Below are positions 1 to 13,700 of a stretch of DNA of 64,000 bases, in pieces; within the stretch, counting starts at the first letter, position 1; each line of letters starts with the position of its first letter. The DNA comes from Branchiostoma belcheri. Taxonomy: Eukaryota > Chordata > Leptocardii > Amphioxiformes > Branchiostomatidae. The notes beneath the pieces were generated by a model that was not told where the DNA came from, ran no database searches, and saw nothing but the letters and a program-made list of their open reading frames with translations. The translations under genes and the position numbers were made by a program. The DNA lies in assembly GCF_001625305.1 (NCBI RefSeq), contig NW_017804353.1:3344290-3408289 (forward strand), read 5' to 3'.

Positions 1-85
1 CGTTACAAAATGGCTATCATGTCAACAGAACAACACACACAGGGCAATATTGGAATTTGTTGTACCTGTTGGTTGCTGTGACGTC

Positions 86-345
86 CCAAAACACCTGTGC
101 CAGGTGTGAATGTCACAGGTGTACAGGTGGTTGTCAGCCATTTTGAAAGAGTCTGTCAACAGTCGAAAACCCCCTACTGAGCCAAGTGTCTATGCGGCGA
201 ATGTTTGGGGTCCCTTTTTTGGTGTTTTTGGTTGGACTCTTCGCTACGTTCTTGTAACAGCTATGTCGCAGGTGTGTCACAGGTACAGGTGTACAGGTAC
301 TGTCAGCCATCTTGAAACAACCTGTCAATATGCGACCCCCTCCCC
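86..345 (+). repeat. diverged tandem duplication with ACAGGTGTACAGGT core
   Basis: Two direct copies, about 86-176 and 263-345, share the order CAGGTGT, ACAGGTGTACAGGT, GTCAGCCAT, TTGAAA and CTGTCAA, and both end in a C-rich run. The rest is diverged, so this is an old duplication of roughly 175 bp period. Confidence 0.55.
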
Positions 346-2170
346 CACGTAAGGTTATGACTTATGTAGATATTTGGGCACGTTTCAAAGTATTCCATAC
401 CCTAACCGACCGGACCTGAACCATGCCTACACTGCATGCAGAAGATATGTTGACATAACGCCGTGATTTTTGAGAGCTCTCAAGATTGTGCAGGTTGAAA
501 CAGGAAGACACGACACGACCTGACATTTCCCCTGACCCTTGAGGTGGTTACGGTAAATACCTGCCGGCGACGTGCTGTAACAACACACTCCTGTCACGCA
601 GCACAGATTCAAGCAGATGTTTGCGGTGGAGAATTGTAACGATTTCAGACGGTCGGGCTTCTCGGACAGTTCCTTAACTTAGCTGTCAGATAGGCCTACT
701 GGCAGTCATACAACGTCACGAACTAAAGAAAATGAATAATAGATAAGATCTATCCCCAACATTTGCTTATGAACTGCCTCCAAGCTGCTAGACTTGAGAT
801 ACTTGGATACTTTATTTTCCTTCTTTCTTTCTTTCTTTAGTCTTTATTTCAGGTAAAAGAAGTACCCATTAAACAATACATCTTATTATGTCCGTTAGCT
901 GACATAACAATATTTTTAATGATTTTTCAGGGAAGATAGCCAGACAGAAAGTGGTTTGGGCAGCAAAGCTAGGATCTAGATCGATGGGATAATTTTGGCC
1001 TTATTGGGATAAAATCTGGCAACTTATTCACCGTGTTCTTGCCCGTTTCTAGTAAATTCAACCCTGACAAAAATCTACCAGACACAAAGAGACTGATATC
1101 TCGAGTTTTGAGCCCTCTTATGATAACACTAAGCCACTTTAAGACTACATGTATTAGCAAGTCATCTGCGGTCTTCAGGAATGTTCTTAATGTCATCTTA
1201 TTGATTTTCTTCGCTGTTGCAAGAGTGACTTGCGTTTTGAAGTACCCTTACATCTGACTCAGTGTCCCAGAAATGTCAGTGGTTGGCTTGAGTTTGCAGG
1301 TTTTAAATAGTGTTCGCGTGAAACGTAATTCGTTCTAGAACATTTTTCATGTCGCGGTTTTGTTTGCGGTTCTATAGAACAAGAGACTACCAAAAACAGT
1401 TGTGCAAAGATTTAATGGGGTCAAGAGAAGGATGTAAAGAGAGTTTGTGTTTGAATGACGGCGTTCAAAGTCGGGACACCGTCAGGGACAGTGAATAGTG
1501 ATTGTTGCTGGTTTGAGCCTTTGTTTATTTATGAAACACTCAACCTACTGACTTCGTATTGAGGTCATGAAGGAAGGCGGAAGGGTCAGGCAAAATATAA
1601 CAAGATTGCTCTGAACTGTTTCAATGTTTTTCAAAAGGTTTCAAAAGGGACGTATTTTTTGTCAAGGGGGGTTCTGTCAAGAAAGCGAGTTGGTTTTAAA
1701 ATATGACCGTGAAAAACGCTAGTAATATCAGTACATTTATCTACAAGAGTCATTTTCAGACTGAGAAAACAAAAAAATACAATATATTTCATCCATACCT
1801 ATTGTATGCACTGAAATATAACGATAATAATATAATTGTCGGCGATGTGTGGTACTAGCTTTACCGGTGACGTTCTCACCCATGGCTCAATTTATTTTAT
1901 CTATTTTGAAGAAGTGTTGTCGATGTAACGCCAGGTAAACAGGTAGACCGGTGTACAACAGGTATGTAGACGTTAACAGGTGGTTGCTAGTGTCTCCCGT
2001 GGCATGTCGGGACCACAGCGGCGGTGTTTCTGGCATTTACCAGTTGAGCAACTTTTCGCGGTTTATCTCGGTAATTGCCGCACTTATAGGCCTGATGATT
2101 GGCTCGTGTATGTACGGTATGTCCGCATTACCGTGACTTAGCTGTCACACTAGCCTGATAGGGGCCTATC

Positions 2171-2350
2171 TAGAGCCGTGGTAGTCGTTTCTCATTATGC
2201 CTGAATGGCCATGGGTTAGCCGGTTACGGTTCTGGATAGACTCGGCGTATCCAAGAACGCAGATCTGCCCCAGGTATGGTTATGGATACGTGCGGGCTAT
2301 CCAGAACAAGCTAATGTGCCTGAGTTCTGGATACAACAGGTTCTGGATAC
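2171..2350 (+). repeat. interspersed repeat, GGTTCTGGATAG family
   Basis: This copy contains TGCCTGAATGG, GGTTAG, GGTTCTGGATAGACTC, GTATCCAAGAACG and CTGCCCCAGG in that order. The same order recurs at 14299-14395 and, tandemly, at 32965-33268. The element class is unknown. Confidence 0.6.
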
Positions 2351-3905
2351 TACAGCAGGGCCATTCAAACAAGTACGATCGCAAAACTGAGGGTATTCTT
2401 AGGGTAACTGTCGTGCATGTACGCTGTAAAATTCAGCTGTGTCGGTACGGAAAGGGCTGTCTTAAATCTGTATTTCATAGCAGGTATAACTATTTAAAAG
2501 CGTGGAATACAATATAAAATCAGCGGCTTAGAAATCTTATCATAACCAAGCATCATTAATTAGCCACCAGATAGAAGAAGCCCAGTGTTCCCGCCTGGTA
2601 ACATGAAAAGCCCTGGACTGAACTTTGCTACAGCAAACCGTGTTATCTGCACAGGCGATAAACCGAGTCAACTCCGGCTTTGTTCGTGATTGTTTAAGGA
2701 GTGGGTAGGAAAACTTTGAACCGATTGAAGTGGTACAATCGACTGGTGTAAAGGAGGATCATTTAGGGGTTTTGTGAAGAAGACAACGCAAAAATCTTAT
2801 GTACACAGCCTACCATTTCTATAGCGATATCTGTATTTGTCAATATAACAGTCGGTCGGTGTTTTAGCGTTTTTATTACATAAAACATCACAAGATACAA
2901 GACCTTTGTGGCGGCGCATTAAAAATAGCAATGAACAATCACGGGTAATATTAACGTGAAAAAACGTCAACGTTGAAAAAATAAATGTCTGACTCATAAT
3001 GTTTAGTGATTCAAGTTTAAGGAAAAGAACACTTATTAGACCATCAAAAGCGTCTGGGTTCAATGATAGTTTTTTTATTGCCGTTTGAAGTGGTACAAGT
3101 AATAGTTTGGAGGCAGGGCCATTCTATCTACATTTTGAGGAGACGACAGAAGAATCTTATTGACAAGACAAACGTACTAATCCCCTTGTGTAGCTCTTTA
3201 GCGGTATCCCTATTTGTCAACGTACTGATACGATAATTATAGCTTCCCTTCTGCGAAACATACACTAGTTTGAGACAGAAATGAACGAATAAATGAATGA
3301 ATGACTGACTGCATGAATGAATGGTACTTGAGCTAATGATTATTTTAATACGCACTATCCACTCCCTCAATTATCTTTATAAACGTTCCCCTCAAGCACA
3401 TATTAAACAGTTAAAATCTTGTCGTTTTTTTAAATCTTTCTTCCACACTACCAGGTGTTTCTGTTCAGTATCCTTCTCTAGATTAACCCTGCCGTTAACG
3501 CTATATCCTAGGTGACGTACAATTGTTATATAAACCGTTTTCAGCCTCGTTAAACCCGTAAAACACATCCTGGTGTGTATAAAGGTGCACAAATCGCCCA
3601 CAAACTCCTGATCAAACTGACCCACAATCCGCCCTCCAGTGCGTCGGTAAACAGTTCCAGTGTGTTTGTCTGGGGTTTACAGCCTGGAGCGAGTCAACAG
3701 GACAGACCGGTATGAGCGGGGCGCGTGTTCCCGTGTTCCGGTCGTGTTTGTTCTGTTAGTACTGTCGCCATTGTCGTCACTAGGCAATTACGTTTCCTCC
3801 AACTCCAAGCAGACGTTGGGAGGGATGTTAACGTTTCCTGACCAACATGTCTTTATATAAAAAAAATAACAACAGAAAAACAAAGAAACGCAATTATTCC
3901 CAACA

Positions 3906-3940
3906 GGTATCAAGGCTACTGTCTCCAGTAAAATCTGACC
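3906..3940 (+). pseudogene. decayed echo of the first visible CIMIP2B exon
   Basis: The stretch starting CAGGTATCAAGGCTACTGTC closely matches the acceptor and exon start at 4132-4160 (CAGGTATCTGGGGTACTGTC), about 230 bp downstream. After about 25 bases the copy runs into a stop (AAATCTGACC region), so it looks like a broken duplicate of acceptor plus exon start. Confidence 0.5.
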
Positions 3941-4134
3941 GTCGTTTGTCCATCATATGTTTACTTAGCAAAAGCAAACAATGAAACAAACAAACAGAAA
4001 AGGCCCCTGGCCTGTTCTTCACGCACGTTAACGTCGCAGGTATTTACTATCGGATCATTCTTCGCCTATGTTAGTAATAGCAAACGTCTATATTAAAAAT
4101 AACAAACAAACAAACAGTCTACTTGATGTTGCAG

Positions 4135-7133
4135 GTATCTGGGGTACTGTCCACAGTTTAAGTACCAGATCGGCTCGACGTTCGGTAACACGACCCACCG
4201 GCTCCTGACTAACCCGAACGTCGCTGCCTCCGCAAGCTCCGTGCTGACCGACACCTTCCCACGGCTCAGCCATGGCATCGACAAGGTACGGAATATATTA
4301 ATTTTTGTTGATGTCTAGTAAGATTCATCATACATATGGAGGGGTAAGAGGGACATGATCACCTTACCTTTACCGGATCTCTCCCTCCACACATAAAATG
4401 CTTCCTGTTATCTCTCTCTCATCTTCCATCCTCCTTTCCCTTACTCCATTTTTTCTCTAGGGCGTTGGTTGTTTGAGCCATTGAAACTTTATCTCATTTT
4501 CTTCTTCCCACTCTCTTCGTCCCTCCCTCTGTTCCCCCAATGTACCCTTCCTCATCCGCATCGAAGATTCACCCTACCTAGGCCTCACCTTCTGTGCTTC
4601 TCATTCTTTCACTCACTCGAAAACTTGTGGGCTTATTAGGTTCATATTATCTCCTACCAATTCTTAAATGTTCATCCATTCCGTTTTGTTCCGACAGGGG
4701 GCGTTTATCCGTACGCGCACGGCGAGCTGGGGCGACCAGAAGCTGACGGAGAAGATGGTACCGGGATACACCGGTAAGAAAAACTTATATCAATACAGCA
4801 TTTACACACACTTCCATGTCAATCAATGGTGATGGTCGCCATGACCGCTATTGTCCCAGATTTTTCAGATAATAAACGTAATGATCTAAGTGTGAAATTC
4901 CGTAAAATGTTATCTTTCCGTACATTCTCGTCTCTTGAAACTTTTTGTGAATTAACACAACAGGCAATCTTAAATTTTGCTCTTGAGCTCATATGCGTGA
5001 CTTACCGTACTTCTTTCTTATATAATTCAAACGGGTTTGTTTTGAATCACATTTACATTGTCAGCCTGTATGTGCGCTACGGTGTACCGTAATAGCTATG
5101 TAAAACACATGTACACACCATCGTTACCGACTAAGGCTGATGCACAAGAAAACAGCTAGTAAGATATATGTAGTTGCTTGAGTACCTGGTTTCTTGTGTA
5201 CCTCGTTACCTGGATGTCTAACCTTCATCGATGTATCAACGACTGATACGTTCTTCTACCCCCCTTTCCCTACAGGCTACATCTCTCTAAGATGCAGAAC
5301 CCACTAATTTATAAATCTAATCATACGGAATCAAACTATAAAACATTGACCGTTTCTCCCCAGGTTACATCCCTAAGATGCAGAACCACTACTTCGGCAG
5401 CCGGTACGCCGACACCTGCAGCTCCGCCATCGCGGACTTCGAGAGCGACCAGCGCGGCCACACCGCCAAGAGAGACGACATGCGGACCCTAACGGCACTG
5501 CAGACCGGCAAGCTCAAACCCACAGACGCGCAGAAAAATGTGAGGAAGACCGCGAATTTAGCACTTCAAGGAATTGAACGTTCATTACGACGAAATAGAC
5601 AAAAGCGTTCCGAAGATATTGCGTTCCATGATTTAAAAAGGGAGCTAAATCTATACCACTTAGACTTGAATTATGTCAGCTATTTCTTAGCTTAAGCTTC
5701 CTATAACAAATATGTCGACAATTATTACCTTCCAATGTCTGAATAGAAATCGGCCCTGCAGTACCAAGTAAGCTGCTAGGGGGCCCAAACCTAGGCCGCT
5801 GGGGAGCCTCTCCTTCACGATAACAAGATCTATCTATAGTACAATCAACACTACACACGCACATTAACAAATAAAAACAAACACATAACCTTTTTGGCAA
5901 AGGAAAAGAGTCATTTTTTGTTCTCTCTGCATGTTACAGCTGATCACAGCCTCGTACCAGACTCCTCTGAAGCCCATCGCGCGGCAGGCCAAGCCGTACT
6001 ACTCACCCGGCTCCCTCAAGCACATGAAGTCGCCATACCGCATGAGCAACGAAGAGGCTAAGAAAAACTTCATGTCAGGTCAGAGTTTGCTCTCATTTAT
6101 TCATTGGTACATCTCTTTATTCGTTTATCAATCCAGCCGTCTATTCATTTATTCATTTGTGCATTTACCCCATTCATTCATTCATTCATCCAAGCATCCA
6201 TCCATTCATTCAGTCACTCACTCATTCCCGTTCCCCAGGCTACATGATGTTGATTTTTTTTCTGATCAATACTGTACCGTATTAATTCATCAATCCATCA
6301 ATCCAACCCCCCGTTCATCCATCCATCTATCCAGTCATTCATTCATTAGTTCACTCGTTCATTCTCTCCCCCAGGCTACACCGGTTTCGTGCCCAAGGCG
6401 CGGGGGCTGATGGGAATGGGCTACCCTGTCCTGACGAACGCCGCTCTGTGCGAGTTCACCAATGAGATGGGCAAGAACAGAACCCTGAAGACTCAACCAA
6501 TCACCATCAAGCGCGAGGCCAAGGGCAAGGTGGAGACCCAGGCCATCTATCCCGAGGGATCCGGACTGGTTCCGCATTACACAGGCCACATCCCAGGTAT
6601 CTATTGCGTTTACATGTGCCTTCGCAGAGGGAAGACATTGGATTACATTATGTAGCAAGTCAGGTAGCAAGTGGCAAGGCAGAGTTGGGAGGGGCTGGTC
6701 ACCATATCATATACATGTTTATCTTCGCAGAAGGAAAGCATAGTGTTTTGCTCCGTTTCTTCTCCTTCCCTTCCAAACGAATAAAGTCAATGATCCGGTC
6801 TTGTGTTGACTGGTGCTGTAGCAGACATGTGGCTTTGTATTACATTATGTAGCAAGTGGCTGGAGTGTGCTTAAGTAAGAATAAACAGGATTAATTGATT
6901 TGAAATAGAGCTATGCAAATAATGCAATCATCTATATTCACTGTCAGTCTGTAAGCTTGTCTTGAACAAACTTTCCAGATTATTCGAGTACTAAACAAAA
7001 TCTGTGTTTCTTTTTATCCTTCACAGCGCAAAAGTTCAAGTTCGGCGACACGTTCGGACACAGCACGTACAACGCGCTGAAGATCGGAACCGGCATGACC
7101 CCTCAACAGGAGGCCATCATCTCTGTACAGTAA
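4135..7133 (+). CDS. CIMIP2B: CIMIP2B/FAM166B-like ciliary microtubule inner protein (5' end missing)
   Basis: Exons read as 4135-4285, 4698-4773, 5364-5539, 5940-6078, 6375-6596 and 7027-7133, all with GT-AG introns and consistent phases, giving about 290 residues. The family hallmark, a repeated GYxGxxP module followed by a basic/aromatic stretch, is seen as GYCPQFKYQIG, PGYTGYIPKMQNHYFG, GYTGFVPKARGLMG and YTGHIPGAQKFKFGDTFGH. The blocks KNFMSGYTGFVP and PVLTNAALCEF and the C-terminal FKFGDTFGHSTYNAL match the order in vertebrate CIMIP2B. Members of this family sit in the lumen of axonemal doublet microtubules, so a role in motile cilia or sperm flagella is expected. The first visible codon is split (xx|G before TAT), so at least one upstream exon with the start codon is missing from this model. 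The stop is TAA at 7131. CIMIP2A/C are the alternatives; the 2B assignment is by motif order recalled from the human protein. Confidence 0.85.
5273..5308 (+). pseudogene. echo of CIMIP2B exon 3 acceptor and start
   Basis: ACAGGCTACATCTCTCTAAGATGCAGAACCCACTA, read in two parts, repeats the acceptor and start of the exon at 5361-5392 (CAGGTTACATCCCTAAGATGCAGAACCACTA) about 88 bp upstream of it. Small insertions (CT, C) shift the frame, so it is unlikely to code. Confidence 0.6.
6088..6372 (+). repeat. CATT/CATC tetranucleotide-rich intron
   Basis: Almost the whole intron before the CIMIP2B exon at 6375 is imperfect (ATTC)n and (CATC)n. A second CCCCAGGCTACA acceptor-like string lies at about 6233-6244, echoing the true acceptor at 6371-6380. 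Confidence 0.7.
6645..6705 (-). repeat. interspersed repeat, GGTGACCAGCCCCTCC family (reverse)
   Basis: On the minus strand it reads GGTGACCAGCCCCTCCCAAC, then CTTGCCACTTGCTAC and TTGCTACATAATGTA, matching copies at 40676, 40853, 41227, 48555 and 62418. A second fragment (TACATTATGTAGCAAGTGGC) lies at about 6840-6862. Both are in the last CIMIP2B intron. Confidence 0.65.
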
Positions 7134-10100
7134 CCCCCCCCCCCTCCTGTGCCAAACCCCCCTCCACAGTCCCCTCCCCGTAAAAATGCTCGTGCTCTTT
7201 CCCCACAAATTTTAGCGTCCATGAAAAGTGGCCGTAAAGTGTTGCCGATTTGACCGATCCGATTGTGTACTATTTTGTGATTACCCGGGCGTTTGTCATT
7301 AAATATGTTACCGGTTTGAACAATTATTTTTGAACAGTTATTTTCTGATTACCGTTTAGGTGGTCATTTACAGCAAAAACAAGGTATATATGCTACAAAT
7401 CCTTTCCGTGGCTGGGAAATCTTTATGATTCAGTGAATTATCTTACAGTGAATCGTCGATCCTGTATTCACCATTTGCTCATGTGATGGTGACAAAGAAC
7501 TAGAAAAGAGCCTAGCATTTAAGACACATGGTTTTGAGCCACAAACCTGAACTATAGCAAAGTTCCAGACTGCAGTATATAAATATGTATAACTATATAA
7601 CGTTTTTATGGAGATATCAGAGTTGGCTGTATTGAATTGAGTGTACCATAACATTTGTGATTGTGAGATGTTCTGCGTTCTAGACTTACGGCATTAGTTT
7701 TTTCGACATTTGTAACAGAAATAATAACCTCCAGGAGCTACATATATCTACTATATACTACATACATGCTTGTTTTTTTATAACACGCAAAAATGAGTAT
7801 ATGAAAAGTGCATTGTCAACGAAAAAAGATTCCACACATTTTGGCTCTAAAGCAGATACAAAGATGGACATAATATATTTTAGATCATCTCAGTAAGGTT
7901 AAGTCAATTTTGACCCTCCAGCCTAATTAACTCCTGACCCAACTTTCATGCGTAATTCACAATTTCCTGATGTTTTCTGTCCAAAATTGCTGACATGTTT
8001 TGATGATGCATATTGTTAAGATACAATCTGACCACATTTGTTTCACATATACCTTATCCATATCTCAATATTAATATAATAAGCACTTGTCAATTTAGCT
8101 ACCTTTAAACACCTCGTGCTTCGCACTGACATCCTTTTTAAAGACAAATTTGGTATGTACGCATTCAGCAAAGAAAACTCTACAACATCCCGTTGAGGCT
8201 GTGTCTAGAACTATAACTAGAACAAAGATTTTTCATATTATATAAAAAAATTGACAAAATATGCCATTGGAAATATTCATGAAGGCATAGCTGAGCACTG
8301 GAATCCTCCAAGATAATGGTCTCAACGAGAGATTGTTGTACAACTTGTCTTCTTTCCAACCATCTTTGTTGTAAGTTAGAATAATATAATCTGAGCAAGC
8401 ACCACTTGACTAAAAAATGGACTACAAAATTTAGACTTTTGGCATCCCTAGATGTGAAATATGACCTCTTTGTTGTTATTTGGGAACAATATGGCTAATC
8501 AATTTGTTGACATAGCACCTCACGGTAGGAGAGCAGACTACCTGGGCAGAACAATGGCCTGGCTGTTCACACCTTTACCCGGCGGTGGCTTACCTGCCAG
8601 ACACAGCTTGGCTTGGTTTTAAAAACAATACACAAACATGTTCACAAGTATGGGAGGTGTATAAACAATTCTCTTTATCTTATCAGAAGTTTTCAAGTGC
8701 AACATACATACACATGTGGTTTCCATAAAAATTAACATGGTCATACCTATCATAAAATGTGACTTTTCAAATAACAGCAGTGCCTTTGGGGGGGAAAAAC
8801 TAAGCAAAACGTACATGTGTCGTTAATATTTTCTACCAGCAAGGGTACAAGTTCATCACAGTTTGATTCGAGTCTTGAATCACACTGTAGTAATACGCAG
8901 GGCCAGGGCCTTGATTATAGTGAGGGAATCTCTACATTATTCACAATTCTAAGTTACAATTATAACGTTACTGGTTTACCGGATGGGAAGCTCAGTTTCT
9001 GCAAGCAGGTAAAAAAAAATCTGATTTGATTTTCTACATTTATGGTTTCTGTAATTTACCTGGAAGTCTTGCAAAATTATGTCTTATGCCAGGCTACAAG
9101 CCTATGATATTTATATAATATTACAACAGCTGAGGCTCTGTATGGATCTATAATAATGTGCCTTTCTGTATGTCGAAATGTTGATCTATCAAAGTTAAAC
9201 ATTTGAAATAGTTTATAGACACAGGAAAACGTTTTGAAGTGGCATTGTTAATTCCTTACAATACACATCCTAGCTTGGTTTTCTAGACAGCCAAGCACCA
9301 AGGCCGTTCACACTCCACAGGGTGCCAGGTAGCATCCAGCGGCACCCTACCTAAGAAGTTTTCACACTGGGTGGAGAGGGGGCAATTATCGAACAATGGG
9401 AAAAAATTGTGAAAATTGCGGTCAAAGGTGGTTGCTATGTGTTGCCAAGGGGAGCCAACGCCCATTTCACTGGGGGCCCAGAAAATGACTTAACCCTACT
9501 GAGATTGATTTCAAATTATATCAAGTCTACTCCAGAGAAAGTTTTTAGACTCTTTGATAAAAGAGCGTTTCTTTGAAAACGTGTTAAAATGCTGTTTATA
9601 AGGTGTAAAAGATGGATCTCCAGTAAAAAAGCTCCAAAGTTTCTCAAAGTTTGAAATTTGTATATTTTTCCCACACGTTTTGTTGTGCCCCTTCCATATA
9701 TGCTGCTCATCAACATATCTAACTAAGCCATAGAAGACATTTTGTACCGATGTATACGAATAGTTTTGCTATTTTTGTGTGGCATCTGTAATTGTACAGA
9801 AGACGTACTATGTGTATATGTAGCTCTACCGTTGTGATGTGGTTGCAGAACTGAAATAAATTTCCATCTTAATCGGAAATATGTGAATCAGTGTATTCTT
9901 ATTCTTTCTGAAGTACACAAATATGATATGATATAGAATATGGTATGTAAAACTTATGAAAGCAAATATGCCGAGTAACAAATGAGCACGTTAAAGAACC
10001 GACCACACTTATGAATAAGTACGGACCCTTCCTGGTCTTAGTGGCCGCAATGGTGGCCGTATTAATGAAGGAGCTTAATTCAGATAGCGCTGAATGGCAT

Positions 10101-10706
10101 CCGCCCCAGAGGCTTGTAATTACAATGAGGTAGTACTTGGTGGTACAGACGACCTCGTTCACACAAAATTAAGTTTCAGATATATATAGGCTTGTCATTC
10201 GGTCCTGACTGCAATAAAGGTAGAGTAGTCGACAAACTAATAATATGGGATCATCAATAACAATTAATCTCTCTTGATATGAACTGAGCCAAGATCCGGG
10301 GACGCCACGTATTTTTAGACCGTAACGCGAAGGTACATGTAGCGGGGGAATAACCCAACTAGTCCAGCAGTTCTTTACAGCGTCATTATAAATACATCTG
10401 TCGACCCACGGGCCAACGTATGAGTTAAACTTTAACCAGGAAACGCGGAACTTGATGTGGTCCTTTCTGCACGCCTTATAAGCTCACAACAACACCTGCA
10501 GACGGCATTTATAGGTGTGCAGCACAGGTGAGTTTTTCTCCGTCAGGTCTGCAATATTTAGCCAGTTTGGAAGTGTTTCAATTTTCTGTTTCTTCAAGTC
10601 TGATGCCCCATTGTTGCCCGTTTTCCGTAAACCTGTGCCTGGAGAGTACTGCATGTACACGTATTTGTTTTGCACTTATTTTACTTCATTTTCTCGCTTT
10701 AGAGCG
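7134..10706. other. intergenic, CIMIP2B to CCP-receptor gene
   Basis: No coding exon recognised. The left part presumably holds the CIMIP2B 3' UTR, which starts with a C-run after the stop. At 9752-9876 there is a copy of a repeat that ends in AATAAATTTCC. The right end, just before 10707, should contain the promoter or 5' UTR of the next gene, but no element is clear enough to call. Confidence 0.5.
9752..9876 (+). repeat. interspersed repeat ending in AATAAATTTCCA
   Basis: It starts with TATACGAATAGTTTTGCTA and ends with AGAACTGAAATAAATTTCC. The same start and end are found at 23380-23487, downstream of the lectin exons. Confidence 0.65.
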
Positions 10707-13700
10707 ATGTCTTCCTCACCGGGCAGCATCAAGCTGTTCCCTCGGGACAGGTCGCCTCACGGCCCGACTAAGACAGCCTGGACCACCCGGTGCGACCATT
10801 TGCGGCCACGGGGTGACTTAACCGGGCGGACCCGGAGCAGACAGCGCAAACCTAAGCACAACACTAGGCCTCCATCGGCGCTTCGGGACATCGGCAATGC
10901 ACCGGTAACAGAGCCTAAGGTTTGTAACTTTTTGCTGTTGGAGTGTTTTGATGTCCAAAGCCTTTTTCACTCCTCTTAGAAGTAATATAGATGGCGTCGA
11001 TAGCGGACACGAATAGAGAGATCACGGGTTCGATTCCTAGCTTTCCTGAATAGACATTGTGTCCATCGCAGGGAAAAGGCACTTTACACAACCTCCCTAC
11101 TCCACCCAGGTGCAAAATGGGTACCTGACTTCAGTGTTTGTAAACGGCGGTGGGAGGAGAGGGATGGGCGCCGCGGCCTTCCAATACCGTGCCCTAGACA
11201 CATTGGATAAACAACCAACTGCCCCTAAAAGGCTATGGAACTACCATTTTTCGGTATACCCATTTTTCTTAAGAACCCTGCTTCATTGGATAGTGTCACT
11301 AATTATAATTTCCATCCGCAGGTTTCGATGCCTTGCAGGCAAGCCGAGAGGTCGTTCGTGTGGGGAGACTTGAGGGTTTCGGAGGAGACTCAAAAATCCC
11401 AAGTAGGAAATGTTCTTGTTGTTTTGGTTGGGTGTGTTTGTTTGTCTGTCTGTTTTCTTGACTGGTATCTAAATGCAGTAGAGGGGCTAGAAGTGGGTTG
11501 GTTACCGTAGATCGGTCAAGATGGAAGGAAGTGCTGATCAGAAAAATCAGGGTTAGAAAAAAGGCAGTCAAGTCCCTAATGTTGACAAAGAGCCAACAGG
11601 AAGTTTGCTGGGTCTGTTGGCCGGGTGTCAGAGGGAAATGCAGTGAGAGGTAGACCGAAAAATCCCCCCAAATAATACATCTCTAACAATGCCACTTGAT
11701 TTTAATACTATACCCAACACTATGTCTTAGACGGACGTGACACCAGACTTCAGCAGTGAAAGTGAAGACCAAGACGTTCCCAGAGACACTACATCACCTC
11801 CCGACCTGCCAGATGATCGGTAAGTAATTTAAACATTTGCTTTGCCATAGTCCCAGCATAATCTCAAAGCAGATGAAATAAGGCTAACAAATAAGCCTGA
11901 AGCGTCGCCATAAAACACAAGAAAGGGGAAGCAGTGTCGCAAAAATCAGCCGGAAACATTGATACTATATATGCTCGGGAATTATTCCAAGCGTTATACA
12001 AGCTTAAATGGCGGCATAACAAGATGCATTTAGTCCTTGACCTGAAAGCATACATTCAATGGTGGCTTACCTTTCATCCCCAATAAGAGGTCACAATATA
12101 TAAGCACAAAGGACATTGTCAATATTTGCTCAATATTACTGTACCTAGGCCTGTTCCGAGGTATTTTGCTGCTGAAGAAAAGGCCGAAGTGCTTCATGAC
12201 GACGACGAAACCAAGCAGACTGCATCAGTGGAGTCAAAAGTGCAAAAGGTACTAGGTTCGAGAGGTTTTCTCATACACAACCAAACTATTCCTACCTTGC
12301 TTGCGTTTCGCGCAAAAAGGCGCCACCCTACACCGGCTACATACTGGCGAGAAGCAGAACTCCAGTCAGAAGTTCTGAAGAAGGTGTTTGATAGACAAGG
12401 AAACGTAAGCAAGGTGGGAATAGTTTTGGTTAGAAACTATTCCCACTTTATAGGATATAGGGGTGAAGAAAACCCTATATATATCCTATAAACTACCAAG
12501 CTGATGAAACTATCTTCGGGAGGTACTAGGTTATACATTATATATTTTTCATTGCTCTGCTTTCATTTTGCCACCTGCACTTTGTTGTATTACAGATATA
12601 GAAGTAAACAAAGTTTGTGTTTCCTTTAGGTTTGTTCTGATACTTCTCCAATGACAATGTGACCACTTTTCGGTGGATCCTTACATAATTTTCCAATCGA
12701 CACAAGCATGAGGAGTTCTGTCTATAGTGACCACCTGTCTGCCTAAACCAGATTTTATTGGTCCCTCGAGTGGTCGTCTTGGGTAATTTCAAAAGTATGT
12801 TCTACTTCTTTTCACAGATTCCACTAAAAAAGTCAAAGAGGCAGCCGAGTTGTGACTCCCTGTTCGGCGGGAAGCACGTCAAGTCCGGCGCCATGTGGAC
12901 GCCGTACGGCCCGCCGCTATATGGGTACGGCTCCTCCCTGAACCCGCCGCCCAGGAAGCGGCCAGACACGCTGCTCATCCTCGCGGCCATCTTCTACTGC
13001 CTGGCCGTCCTGACAGCGGTGGTGTTCGCTGTCCTCTTCAAGACCAACGTCATACCAGGTGAGTGACTTAGATTAAGCCCCTGTCACACAATCAGGAACT
13101 TATCAGGACACTTTCCCGACCACTACTCAACAAAGGTCGGCACTGGGTTGGGAAGTAGTTTTTCATACCTCAGTGCATCGTGTTTCTCGTAGATAAATTT
13201 ACATCGAGAATGTTACAGTTTCAAGACGACTGAACTAAAAGACCAAGTTGTCTGAAAACAGTGAAGCTGTTTTGAATAGGCCAGTGGGTTCTATGTTATT
13301 TTTCTTCAATCATTGACGAAAAATAACATGGCATCTCCGACAGCATTCCATTCTCGGAGCCTTTCAATTTCTTATGTTTTCCCGATGTTTTGACAGTATA
13401 CAAGACTCCGGAGCCGGTACCCGCGTGGATGCAGCAGTTTTCCCCGGAGATGCAGAGGTGGTACCAGTTGGCGCTCCAGGCCGCCGGAGGGGACACATCA
13501 GCAATACTGCCGCCTGGATACGTGCAGCAACCAACAGTGCCGCCGCCTGTAGAGGAGTGTGAGTTACTTTTTACTGTAGCCCGCACGTACAAGTTTCTAC
13601 ACCTCTGCTTTAACTGCGAGAACTCCCTGCTTTAGCAGCTCCATACTCATGCTTTGGTCTTATCAGTCACATGTAAGCCTAAATAACAACAACAAACCAG

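Larger units (their letters stand above)
1..4134. other. gene-poor left flank
   Basis: I see no convincing coding exon here; open frames are short and lack recognisable motifs. The stretch holds a diverged tandem duplication near 86-345, a copy of an interspersed repeat at 2171-2350, AT-rich sequence, and a decayed echo of a CIMIP2B exon at 3906-3940. The missing first coding exon of CIMIP2B should lie in or before this stretch, but I could not identify it. Confidence 0.5.

Noticed and set aside
5931..6410. 159-codon ORF with SFIHSSKHPSIHS stretches
   Set aside because: It is a CIMIP2B exon read through into a CATT/CATC-repeat intron.
12126..12491. 121-codon ORF extending beyond exon 4 of the CCP gene
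   Set aside because: It reads through the donor at 12249 into intron; only 12149-12248 fits the gene model.
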